The notes beneath the pieces are model-generated. The model saw only the letters and a list, made by a program, of their open reading frames with translations. It did no database searches and was not told the DNA's origin. A DNA stretch of 64,000 nucleotides from VMCP01 sp964645755. GTDB taxonomy: Bacteria; Bacteroidota; Bacteroidia; NS11-12g; UBA955. The stretch covers positions 1 through 64,000 of the forward strand of contig CAZYBT010000001.1 of the NCBI GenBank assembly GCA_964645755.1, read 5' to 3'. Positions 45,553-53,448 of the stretch are shown here, piece by piece; within the stretch, counting starts at the first letter, position 1, and every line of letters begins with the position of its first letter. A program made the translations under genes and the position numbers.

Positions 45553-46214
45553 ATCAAAATATTGTAATTTTTGATTTCTGTGAAACATTGGTCAATTTTC
45601 AAACTGCAGATGCCTACGTTGATTTTGTTCGGAGAAAATTGAACCATCCCAGAATGAAATTTCTTGAATGGATTTTGACATTTTTAATCAAGACAAAAAT
45701 TATTTTGATTTTATATAAACTGTTTCCATATCATTCTATTGAGAAAAGAATAAAATTATATCAATTAAAAGGTTTCAGTAAAACTCAATTGATTGAATTT
45801 GCAGAACAGTTCTATTTACAAAGAATCAAACCCAATACAATTGATCCAGTTTTGCACTTAATGCGTAATTATCAGTTGAATAATGATGTGATTTATATTG
45901 TTTCGGGTGGATATTCAATTTATCTAGATTTCTTTTGTAACGAATTTAACATCCCTCATTTATTTTCAACAAAAATTGAATTTCAAAACAATATTTGTAC
46001 AGGGAAAATAAAAGGATTAGATTGCCTTTATCATCATAAAATAAAATTGTTGGTGGATAAAGGAATTGAAAATGGACAAGGAATTGTTTGTTATACTGAT
46101 AGTATTACGGATTTGCCTTTGTTAGATTTTTGTGAAACTGGTATTGTTATTTCGAAAAACTTTGAACAGGCTTGGGCAAAAAAATACGGGTTTAAACAGT
46201 TGATTTGGAGTTAA
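45549..46214 (+). CDS. HAD-IB-type phosphatase with altered motif I
   Basis: This 221-residue protein has the nucleophile Asp in IVIFDFCETLVNF (Asp9), but the general acid-base Asp two residues on is Cys11. Motif II is IVSGGYS, motif III the Lys in HHKIKLL, and motif IV is YTDSITDLPLL. A Cys at this place has also been seen, as I recall, in other capsule-linked HAD-IB proteins, so it may be a subfamily trait and not decay. It could dephosphorylate the product of the adjacent aminotransferase. The TTG at 45549 (TTGA overlap) is preferred; a TTG at 45537 is possible. Confidence 0.78.
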   Translation: MNQNIVIFDFCETLVNFQTADAYVDFVRRKLNHPRMKFLEWILTFLIKTKIILILYKLFPYHSIEKRIKLYQLKGFSKTQLIEFAEQFYLQRIKPNTIDPVLHLMRNYQLNNDVIYIVSGGYSIYLDFFCNEFNIPHLFSTKIEFQNNICTGKIKGLDCLYHHKIKLLVDKGIENGQGIVCYTDSITDLPLLDFCETGIVISKNFEQAWAKKYGFKQLIWS

Positions 46215-47152
46215 TGAAGCGTTTTTTTTCTAATTTAAAATATACAGGTAGAGTTGGTTTTTATTTATTTTTATTTATTGTAAAAATTTATAAATTATGC
46301 GTAAATTATATTTGGCCGGATAAATATTATTTGAAGAAAAAATTTAAATTCTATCATGGGTATGATTTGGATTGGAATAATCTGAAATCATTGAATGAGA
46401 AAATGCAATATTTCAAAATTTATGATCGAAACCCGAAATATGTCAATCTCTCAGATAAGTATAAAGCGAGAGATTTTTTCGAGAATGAGTTTGGAGCTAA
46501 TTATTTAATTCCTTTGATCATGCAAACTCAAAATGTTGAAGATTTGAGGCCGGACAATTTGCCCGATTATCCAGTAATAGTGAAAGCAAATCATGATTCT
46601 GGAAATTTTAGAATTATTCGAAATAAAGATGAGTTTGACTTTAAAAAATTGCAAGTAGATGCAAAATTTTGGATGAGCATGAACTATTATTGGGAAGATC
46701 GTGAATGGCCATATAAACATGTTGAACCGAGAATAGTGGTTGAAAAATTGCTTTTGACTCAAGAGGGTAAAATTCCGAATGATTATAAATTGAATTGTTT
46801 TAACGGAAAGGTTGAATTTGTTTATGTTTCGGTTGATAGAGAAGGTATAAACAAACGGAACATATATAGCCGTTCATGGGAGCCCTTAAATTTCACTTGG
46901 AATAAAAAATATTACGATCATTCAACTCTTCGTGGCCCTGAAATAGATCCCCCTGAAACATTTCCATTAATGCTTGAATTTGCTGAGAAAATTGCGAAGG
47001 ACTATCAATATGTGAGGGTTGATTTTTATGATGTTGATGGGAAATTGTATTTTGGTGAAATTACACAATATCACGGTGGAGGATTCGATCAAATGCTTCC
47101 TCGAGAGTGGGATTACAAGTTTGGAGAAATGATCAATGTGGAAAGAATATGA
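46214..47152 (+). CDS. TupA-like ATP-grasp protein
   Basis: This 312-residue protein matches the TupA-like ATP-grasp group often found in capsule and teichuronopeptide loci and often labelled glycosyltransferase. Landmarks are SLNEKMQYFKIYDRNPKYVNLSDKYKARDF (key residues KMQYFK and SDKYKARDF), PVIVKANHDSGN near 120 (ATP-grasp loop) and YVRVDFYDVDGKLYFGEIT near 270 with the metal-binding residues. ATP-grasp enzymes form amide or ester bonds through acyl-phosphates, so it may attach an amino acid or amine to a uronic acid, not transfer a sugar. An N-terminal hydrophobic helix may anchor it. Confidence 0.82.
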   Translation: MKRFFSNLKYTGRVGFYLFLFIVKIYKLCVNYIWPDKYYLKKKFKFYHGYDLDWNNLKSLNEKMQYFKIYDRNPKYVNLSDKYKARDFFENEFGANYLIPLIMQTQNVEDLRPDNLPDYPVIVKANHDSGNFRIIRNKDEFDFKKLQVDAKFWMSMNYYWEDREWPYKHVEPRIVVEKLLLTQEGKIPNDYKLNCFNGKVEFVYVSVDREGINKRNIYSRSWEPLNFTWNKKYYDHSTLRGPEIDPPETFPLMLEFAEKIAKDYQYVRVDFYDVDGKLYFGEITQYHGGGFDQMLPREWDYKFGEMINVERI

Positions 47153-48015
47153 CGAGTAATTCCTCACTTGTGAGTGTTTTAATGCCTGTTTTCAATGGTA
47201 TTGAAACTATTGAATTAGCAATTAAGTCGCTGCTATTACAGACATATGAAAATTGGGAATTGATTATTGTAAATGATGGTTCAACCGATGGTACAAAATT
47301 GTATTTAGATAATTTAATTCTCACCGATGCGCGGTTCAAAGTTATTCATTTGGCAAAAAACATGGGGCGGGGTTATGCTCGAAATCAGTGCTTAGAAAAT
47401 GCAAAAGGAGAATTTGTTGCATTCTTAGATTCTGATGATTTGTATATGCCCACTAAATTGCAAAAGCAGGTGGAATTTCTCGAGAATAATCAGGAAATTA
47501 GTTTGGTAGGTTGTGGTGTTGGTATTTTGGATGATTTGTCGCAAGTAAACTATGTTCGAGGCAATAAGAACGAAGTTTTTTTTCATGTAAATTATCAAAA
47601 TTTAAATTTTGTTGCTCCCTCTGTGATGTTTAAGAGATTTTTGGATCCAAATTTGAGATACAATCAAAAGTTAGATATTATGGAAGATGTGGATTTCTTC
47701 AATCGGTATCTGCTAAACAGGAAATACACAAACATCTCAGAAGTTCTTTACATTTACTCTGAAATTGGACTGATTTCAAAATCTAAATTACTGAAATACT
47801 CATTGCATACTGTAAAATATTATTGGATTTTTTTAAAAACAGATTTTAAATTGTTGTCAAAATTCTTTTTATCAATCATCAATCTCTTGTCAAAATTGAT
47901 ACTTGTACCAATTTTAGGTGTTGATTTTTTTCTAATACGCAGAAGTAGAAATATTGAATCAAATGTAAAGTTAGATTTGGAGAATTTCGTGAAATTAATA
48001 AAAGTGAAAGATTGA
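47149..48015 (+). CDS. Glycosyltransferase family 2
   Basis: This 288-residue enzyme has the classic GT2 start VSVLMPVFNGIETIELAIKSLLLQTYENWELIIVNDGSTDGT (key residues PVFNG and NDGSTD) and the metal-binding Asp pair in VAFLDSDDLYMPTKL near 92. A C-terminal hydrophobic stretch (about 225-265) suggests membrane association. The ATG overlaps the previous stop (ATGA); an upstream in-frame ATG lies within the ATP-grasp gene and is not preferred. Donor unknown. Confidence 0.92.
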   Translation: MTSNSSLVSVLMPVFNGIETIELAIKSLLLQTYENWELIIVNDGSTDGTKLYLDNLILTDARFKVIHLAKNMGRGYARNQCLENAKGEFVAFLDSDDLYMPTKLQKQVEFLENNQEISLVGCGVGILDDLSQVNYVRGNKNEVFFHVNYQNLNFVAPSVMFKRFLDPNLRYNQKLDIMEDVDFFNRYLLNRKYTNISEVLYIYSEIGLISKSKLLKYSLHTVKYYWIFLKTDFKLLSKFFLSIINLLSKLILVPILGVDFFLIRRSRNIESNVKLDLENFVKLIKVKD

Positions 48016-49097
48016 AAATAGTATTTGTAACAACATCTTTTTTAGTTGGTGGTCTCGAAAGATCTAGTGCTAACATTTCTAATTATTTATGCAATTTACC
48101 AGGTGTTCAATTAACTGTAGTTACTCAATATAAATTCAAACATTTTTATCATATTGATGAGAAAATAAGAGTAGTCGAACCTGAATTCAAAAAAGATGGT
48201 GTTGCAAAATTATTGTACTATTTGAAAGTAGTTTTTTTCTTCAGAAAGCAATTTATTTTAGAAAAGCCAGATGTAATTCTCAGTTTTGGTGAACACTGTA
48301 ATTTCCAAACGCTTTTGGCGGGAGTTTTTTTAAATATTCCAATTATTGTATCTGACAGAGCAAGTCCTGAATTAGAAATTGCATTTCCAACAAATATATT
48401 TAGGAAGCTCACTTATCCTTTAGCAAGTGGATTTATTGCACAAACGGATAGAATGAAACAGTCATTGATTCAGAAATTTGGAATTAAAGCCCCAATAAAT
48501 GTTATACCAAATGCCATCCGTCAGGTTAAACTTTATCCTGACATTCAAAGAAAAAATCAAATCATTGCTGTTGGTAGAATACATCCCATTAAGCAGTTTG
48601 ATTTGTTAATTGAAGCGTTTGAAGCCGCAGACACAAAAGATTGGGAATTATTGATTATTGGGGAAGGGGTTGATTCTCATAAAATTGAACGGCGAATTTT
48701 AAACAGTATCAAATCAGATTTTATACATTTAGAAGCCAAGACACTAAACTTAGATCAGAAGTTCGCAGAATCTAAAGTTTTTGCATTAACGAGTGTGAGT
48801 GAAGGTTTTCCAAATTCTTTGTGTGAAGCGATGGCTGCAGGTTTGATTTGTGTCAGTTTTGATATTGTTGCAGGCCCGCGTGAGATTATCAATCATGGAG
48901 TCAATGGTATTTTATTACCACCTAAAAGCACTCACGCTCTTAAAGAAAGCTTCAATAATATCATTGAAAATGAAAGCAAGTATGCTATGATGTCACAGAA
49001 TGCTTTAAAAATCAGTGAGGAACTTACAATTGACAAAATTGGCGATCAATATTTGCAGTTTTTAATTTCTCAGTCAAAGTCGGCTAATGCGAGATAA
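48012..49097 (+). CDS. Glycosyltransferase family 4
   Basis: This 361-residue GT-B enzyme has an N-terminal VFVTTSFLVGGLERSSANISNYL (glycine-rich acceptor loop GGLERS), the central VGRIHPIKQFDLLIEAF near 190-206, and SVSEGFPNSLCEAMAAGLICVSFDIVAGPREII, the donor-binding Glu region, near 258-290. The GPREII ending is seen in GalNAc and N-acetyl-hexosamine transferases of capsule loci, but specificity is not certain. The TTG start shares TTGA with the upstream stop. It overlaps the next gene by 11 bases. Confidence 0.92.
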   Translation: MKIVFVTTSFLVGGLERSSANISNYLCNLPGVQLTVVTQYKFKHFYHIDEKIRVVEPEFKKDGVAKLLYYLKVVFFFRKQFILEKPDVILSFGEHCNFQTLLAGVFLNIPIIVSDRASPELEIAFPTNIFRKLTYPLASGFIAQTDRMKQSLIQKFGIKAPINVIPNAIRQVKLYPDIQRKNQIIAVGRIHPIKQFDLLIEAFEAADTKDWELLIIGEGVDSHKIERRILNSIKSDFIHLEAKTLNLDQKFAESKVFALTSVSEGFPNSLCEAMAAGLICVSFDIVAGPREIINHGVNGILLPPKSTHALKESFNNIIENESKYAMMSQNALKISEELTIDKIGDQYLQFLISQSKSANAR

Positions 49098-50256
49098 ACG
49101 TATTCTTATTATTTCGGTTTTCGGTAAAGTCAGAGAAGAAAGCAATGACCGGGTAAACAATCTTTATGATTTTTCTCCTTTTAAATCAAAGAAAATTGTG
49201 ACCACAAATTTTAGTCATCATAACAAAGCTAAAAGGGTGGGTCCCGACATAAGAAATGTAGACTACATTGAGGTACCTGAATATCGTAAAAACCTAAGCT
49301 TTAACCGAATATGGTCGCATTGGGTATTTGCTTTCAGGTTGTATTTTTATTTGAGGGACATTCAAGAAAAACCAGATGTTATTTATTGTGTGCTTCCAAC
49401 GCCAACTTCAGGATTAATAGCTGGTTGGTACGCAAAAAAGCATAAAATTACTTTTGTGACCGATATCATCGATGTGTGGCCCGATGGTTTGTTTCCTATA
49501 AATTCGGTATTCAATAAACTCAAATGGATTTTCAAACCATGGGAAATACTGTCTGCGAAAGTTTATAGAATGTCGGATTTTATCTGTGCTGCAAATAGAA
49601 GTTATGCTTCAATAGCAAGAAGGTATGTAACAGATATTCCTGTAAAACATTTTTATCTTGGCACAAGTTTTGATAATGAAAATAGTCAAACCATTTTAAA
49701 TCCGATTTCAAAACCATTGGACGAGATTTGGATAGGATATGGTGGTAATTTAGGACATCTTTACGATTTTGATCTCATGATAAATGGAACTCTGGAGGCG
49801 ATGCAAAGCACACAAATGAAAGTAAGGTTTATACTTGTGGGTGGGGGTGTTTTGGAAGATGAACTCAGACAAAAATTAACAAAAGTAAATGACCTTCCAT
49901 ATCTTATCACTGGTAATGTTGGCTATCAAGAATTCATGCAATATTTAGAAAAGTGTGACATATGTCTCAATTTATTTAAAGCAAATGCACTTATTTCGAT
50001 GAGCTACAAACTTTATGATTATTTTGCTTGTAAATCATTTGTAATGAATAATTTAACAGGAGATGCGGACGAAATAATTAATGAGTTTGCTGTTGGTTTG
50101 AATGTGAATAACGAAAATTTCAGCCAAAAATTAACCGAAGCAATGATTTATTTACCAACTTTTCAAAAAGAAAAACATGAAAAATTTGAAAAAGTTTATC
50201 GCGTATTAGATAGAAAAAAAATTATACAATCAATCTACCAATTTATACAGAAATGA
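49087..50256 (+). CDS. Glycosyltransferase, GT4/WcaI-like
   Basis: This 389-residue protein shows VDYIEVPEYRKNLSFNRIWSHWVFAFRLYFYL, PDVIYCVLPTPTSGLIAGWYAKKH and TDIIDVWPDG (key residues PTPTSG and DVWPDG), typical of the WcaI/WbuB-type GT4 subgroup, with IGYGGNLGHLYDFDLMI and a C-terminal SYKLYDYFACKSF donor region. It lies between another GT4 gene and the oxygenase-like gene. The acceptor and donor cannot be named. Confidence 0.87.
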   Translation: MRDKRILIISVFGKVREESNDRVNNLYDFSPFKSKKIVTTNFSHHNKAKRVGPDIRNVDYIEVPEYRKNLSFNRIWSHWVFAFRLYFYLRDIQEKPDVIYCVLPTPTSGLIAGWYAKKHKITFVTDIIDVWPDGLFPINSVFNKLKWIFKPWEILSAKVYRMSDFICAANRSYASIARRYVTDIPVKHFYLGTSFDNENSQTILNPISKPLDEIWIGYGGNLGHLYDFDLMINGTLEAMQSTQMKVRFILVGGGVLEDELRQKLTKVNDLPYLITGNVGYQEFMQYLEKCDICLNLFKANALISMSYKLYDYFACKSFVMNNLTGDADEIINEFAVGLNVNNENFSQKLTEAMIYLPTFQKEKHEKFEKVYRVLDRKKIIQSIYQFIQK

Positions 50257-50891
50257 AAACCATTAAATTTGACTCTCAAAAATTAAACTTTAAAGCTAGA
50301 TTCGAACAATTTTTGAATCTGGGTCTTCTCGAAAATTTAAATCTTGAAATTGAGGTTTTAAAACGTGAAAATGATCAAAAAACACCAATTCACACCGTGT
50401 ATTACGAATGGGCGAGAACTGAAGAATTTCAAAATTTGTACGTTGAACTATTAAGAGATTATGTAAAGCCATTATATGACGGAGAGGAAATTGTTTATCA
50501 GAAAATTCCAACTTTTAGGGTTGCATTTCCAAACAATATTGCTGTAGGAGAATTCCATAAAGATAAGGCCTATAGAGATTTATCTTGGGCAGAACAAGTG
50601 AAAGAAGATAACTTTTTTTTACCTTTCACAGATGCCTTCGATACCAATACAATTTGGGTTGAATCTGAAGAAGACAAGGGCGATTTTGCACCAATGAATT
50701 GTGAATATGGAAATACTATTCAATGGAATGGTAGTAATTTAACTCATGGTAACAAGATCAATGAAACTGGAAAAGCGCGCGTGAGTGTTGATTTTAGAGT
50801 CATTAGAATGTCGAACTACACCCCAAGCACCAAAGGTTCAATTAATATGAATGTTGGATTTGCCATTGGTGGTTATTACGATGTAATTTAA
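50253..50891 (+). CDS. StrG-like putative Fe(II)/2-oxoglutarate oxygenase
   Basis: This 212-residue protein lacks membrane segments. A jelly-roll core is suggested by FRVAFPNNIAVGEFHKDKAYRD, where HKD (about residues 100-102) fits the HxD metal motif, and LTHGNKINETGKARVSVDFR, where the His (near 170) and the Arg 14 residues later fit the distal His and the 2-oxoglutarate-binding Arg. It resembles the streptomycin-cluster protein StrG, whose chemistry is not established. It may hydroxylate or desaturate a sugar, a sugar substituent or the acyl chain made by the module downstream. It starts with an ATGA overlap. Activity is inferred from motifs only. Confidence 0.65.
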   Translation: MKTIKFDSQKLNFKARFEQFLNLGLLENLNLEIEVLKRENDQKTPIHTVYYEWARTEEFQNLYVELLRDYVKPLYDGEEIVYQKIPTFRVAFPNNIAVGEFHKDKAYRDLSWAEQVKEDNFFLPFTDAFDTNTIWVESEEDKGDFAPMNCEYGNTIQWNGSNLTHGNKINETGKARVSVDFRVIRMSNYTPSTKGSINMNVGFAIGGYYDVI

Positions 50892-50901
50892 ACTGATTGA
50901 A

Positions 50902-51504
50902 TTGATTTATTTAGTTTTTAAAACTTTCTTTGATTTTCTTTTTGCACTTTTGCTTTTGATTTGCTCAACTCCCGTTTGGCTATGGCTGTTGTTCAAGTTT
51001 AAATTTGATCTGAATAAAATTATTTTTTTTCAACCACGTCCAGGTAAAAATGGAAAGATTTTCAATTTAATTAAATTCAAAACAATGACAGATGAAACGG
51101 ATGAAAATGGAAACTTGCTTCCTGATAAGTATAGGTTGACAAAGTTTGGTAAATTTTTAAGATCCTCTTCATTTGATGAACTCCCACAGATGATCAACGT
51201 TTTAAAAGGTGATATGAGTCTTATTGGCCCGCGTCCATTATTGGTTTCGTATTTGCCTCTCTATAACGAAAGACAAATGAAACGTCACAACGTAAAACCT
51301 GGAATTACCGGTTGGGCCCAAATTAATGGGCGTAATGAACTCACTTGGGCAGATAAATTTGAACAAGACGTATTTTATGTTGAGAATATTTCATTAAAAT
51401 TGGACCTAATTATCTTTTGGAAAACAATTGTGAATGTAATGAATCGACAAGGAATCAGCGGAGAGGGAACAGAAACGATGACACCATTTAAAGGAAATAA
51501 TTGA
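50902..51504 (+). CDS. PglC-type initiating phosphoglycosyl transferase
   Basis: This 200-residue monotopic enzyme loads the first sugar phosphate onto undecaprenyl phosphate. A re-entrant N-terminal hydrophobic helix (residues 1-28) is followed by FFQPRPGKNGKIFNLIKFKTMTD, SSFDELPQMINVLKGDMSLIGPRPLL (Asp-Glu catalytic pair in FDELPQ) and KPGITGWAQINGRN. The short form, like PglC, usually takes a UDP-diacetamido-bacillosamine or related 2,4-diamino sugar. The PglD-like gene starts one base later. The start is TTG at 50902, ten bases after the previous stop; no ATG is available. Confidence 0.93.
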   Translation: MIYLVFKTFFDFLFALLLLICSTPVWLWLLFKFKFDLNKIIFFQPRPGKNGKIFNLIKFKTMTDETDENGNLLPDKYRLTKFGKFLRSSSFDELPQMINVLKGDMSLIGPRPLLVSYLPLYNERQMKRHNVKPGITGWAQINGRNELTWADKFEQDVFYVENISLKLDLIIFWKTIVNVMNRQGISGEGTETMTPFKGNN

Positions 51505-51505
51505 C

Positions 51506-52150
51506 ATGAAACCAATCATTATATACGGAGCCGGCGGTTTTGGAAAAGAAATTGCTTGTTTGATTAATGAAATCAACGAAATTGAACCAAAATGGGAGAT
51601 CCAAGGATTTTTAGATGATGGTTTGCCCGTTGGAACCGAAATTAAGTACGGAAAAGTTCTAGGAGGTATCGATTTTATCAATCAATATGAAACTGAAATT
51701 GCAGTCGTGTTCTCCATTGCAAATGCTCTAATTTTAGAAAAAGTGGTTTCTAAAATTACCAATACTAAAGTTTATTTCCCTAACATTATATCACCTGGCG
51801 TAAAGTTTTATGATAGTCCTTCCTTTAACATTGGAAGAGGGAATGTAATCTCGAACGGGTGCAGATTTAGTTGTGATGTATTGGTTGGTGACTTTAACTT
51901 ATTCAATGGCTTTGTTGCTGTTGGTCATGATGTTACACTTGGTAATTTTAATATTTTTAGTCCTTCTTCTCGTTTATCAGGTGGGGTCCAAGTGGGACAC
52001 AAAAATTTTTTTGGGGTTAATTCTATCGTACTTCAAGGCATTACAATTGGCAATGAAACCAAAATTGGTGTCATGAGTGTATTGATGAAAGATACAAAAG
52101 ATGGATATTTGTACTTTGGTAATCCAGCCAGGAAATTAACAGAGCAATGA
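51506..52150 (+). CDS. PglD-like sugar N-acyltransferase
   Basis: This 214-residue enzyme has an N-terminal nucleotide-sugar-binding Rossmann-like domain (IIIYGAGGFGKEIACLINE, residues 3-21) and a C-terminal left-handed beta-helix with the catalytic His in FVAVGHDVTLGNF near 145. It ends in MKDTKDGYLYFGNPARKL. PglD acetylates the 4-amine of UDP-4-amino-4,6-dideoxy-GlcNAc. Because a KASIII/ACP/KASIII/reductase module follows with overlaps, an unusual acyl donor, perhaps an acyl-ACP, is plausible here. That is an inference. Confidence 0.9.
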   Translation: MKPIIIYGAGGFGKEIACLINEINEIEPKWEIQGFLDDGLPVGTEIKYGKVLGGIDFINQYETEIAVVFSIANALILEKVVSKITNTKVYFPNIISPGVKFYDSPSFNIGRGNVISNGCRFSCDVLVGDFNLFNGFVAVGHDVTLGNFNIFSPSSRLSGGVQVGHKNFFGVNSIVLQGITIGNETKIGVMSVLMKDTKDGYLYFGNPARKLTEQ

Positions 52151-53217
52151 GTTTTTTAAATATTCCAAATGTTTCTATTACGGGAATTGCGTCTAGTGTC
52201 CCTCCTGAAAAAATAGAGAATTTAACTTCTCCAATTTTCGATTGTGAAGAGGATGCTACTCGATTTATCGAAACTACTGGAATTTTAAGAAGAAGGGTTG
52301 TGGGAAAATCAAATGTTTGTACTTCAGATTTGTGCATCGATGCTGCAGAAAAATTGATTGCAACTAAACATTGGCACAAAGAAGATATTGATTGTTTGAT
52401 TTTTGTAACTCAAACACCAGATTACATTTTACCTGCAACCTCCTGCATTATTCAAGACAGGTTAGGATTGTCAAAAGAATGCTATTCCATTGATATTTCA
52501 CTGGGCTGTTCAGGTTGGGTCTATGGACTATCTGTTATTGGTTCATTGATGCAAGGTGGTATGTTTAAAAAGGGACTACTTTTGGCTGGAGATACAACCA
52601 CTGTTTCTAAATCTTCAAAAGATAAGAGTACCTTCCCTTTGTTTGGTGATGCGGGGACTGCAACGGCTTTAGAATACAACGAAAATTCAGCGGGTATGAA
52701 GTTCCATTTTGGAACGGATGGATCAGGATTTGAATCAATCATGATTCGAGATGGTGGATTTAGACACCCGTTTTCGGCAGAATCTTTGGTTGAAAAGGAG
52801 TTTGCTGGTGGAATTATTCGCAACGAATTGCAAAGCATTTTAAATGGTGCCAATGTATTTACTTTTGGCATTGGACGTGCTCCAAAATCAGTGAAAGCGC
52901 TTATAGAGAAATTTGGTATTCAACTAGAAGAAGTAGATTTTGCTGTTTTTCATCAAGCAAACAAAATGATGAATGAAAAAATTCGAAACAAGTTAAGTCT
53001 ACCCGAAGAGAAAGTGCCGTATTCAATCTCCGATTTTGGAAATACTTCTTCAGCCTCAATACCATTAACAATGAATTTAAAATTATTGGAAAAACTGAAA
53101 TCCCAAAAAAATAAGATCATTGCTTGTGGCTTTGGTGTGGGATTATCTTGGGGTACTGTATACTTTGAAACTGAAAATATTGATTGTCCTGAAATTCAGG
53201 AATATAAATTAAACTAA
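52147..53217 (+). CDS. 3-oxoacyl-ACP synthase III-like condensing enzyme, copy 1
   Basis: This 356-residue KASIII-type ketosynthase has the complete triad: Cys in DISLGCSGWVYGLS near residue 118, His in VFHQANKMMN near 275 and Asn in DFGNTSSASIPLTM near 300. KASIII enzymes condense a CoA-linked starter with malonyl-ACP. Extra copies outside the fab cluster usually serve secondary products. It is followed two bases later by an acyl carrier protein and then by a second copy. The ATGA overlap with the PglD-like gene ties it to sugar acylation. Confidence 0.93.
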   Translation: MSFLNIPNVSITGIASSVPPEKIENLTSPIFDCEEDATRFIETTGILRRRVVGKSNVCTSDLCIDAAEKLIATKHWHKEDIDCLIFVTQTPDYILPATSCIIQDRLGLSKECYSIDISLGCSGWVYGLSVIGSLMQGGMFKKGLLLAGDTTTVSKSSKDKSTFPLFGDAGTATALEYNENSAGMKFHFGTDGSGFESIMIRDGGFRHPFSAESLVEKEFAGGIIRNELQSILNGANVFTFGIGRAPKSVKALIEKFGIQLEEVDFAVFHQANKMMNEKIRNKLSLPEEKVPYSISDFGNTSSASIPLTMNLKLLEKLKSQKNKIIACGFGVGLSWGTVYFETENIDCPEIQEYKLN

Positions 53218-53219
53218 CT

Positions 53220-53447
53220 ATGGAAGAGAACTTTATTAAACTTTTTAGAGAAACTTTAGAAATTGAAGATCGAGAAATATCTGTAAATGATGCATTTAGA
53301 GATTTTCCTGAATGGGATTCATTGGCATTGCTTTCTGTGATTGCAATGATTGATGATGAGTATGATATAATCATTGAAGGAAATGATTTTGCCAAATTAA
53401 AAACTGTTGGCGAACTCATTGATACAATTAAAAAAATGCAAGCTTAA
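53220..53447 (+). CDS. Acyl carrier protein
   Basis: This 75-residue acidic four-helix protein has the phosphopantetheine attachment Ser in FPEWDSLALLSVIAMIDDEYD at about residue 37. The Trp-Asp-Ser-Leu form is typical of dedicated carriers in polysaccharide and secondary-metabolite loci, while housekeeping AcpP has DSLD. It probably carries the growing short acyl chain between the two flanking condensing enzymes and the ketoreductase. It starts two bases after the first KASIII stop. Confidence 0.93.
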   Translation: MEENFIKLFRETLEIEDREISVNDAFRDFPEWDSLALLSVIAMIDDEYDIIIEGNDFAKLKTVGELIDTIKKMQA

Positions 53448-53448
53448 T

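Noticed and set aside
45549..46214. HAD phosphatase as a pseudogene because of the missing second Asp
   Set aside because: The frame is complete, all other motifs are intact and it is tightly coupled to its neighbours, so a functional variant is more likely.
53407..53448. Longer N-terminus for the second KASIII from TTG 53407
   Set aside because: It would lie wholly inside the acyl carrier protein gene; the KASIII fold starts after 53449.
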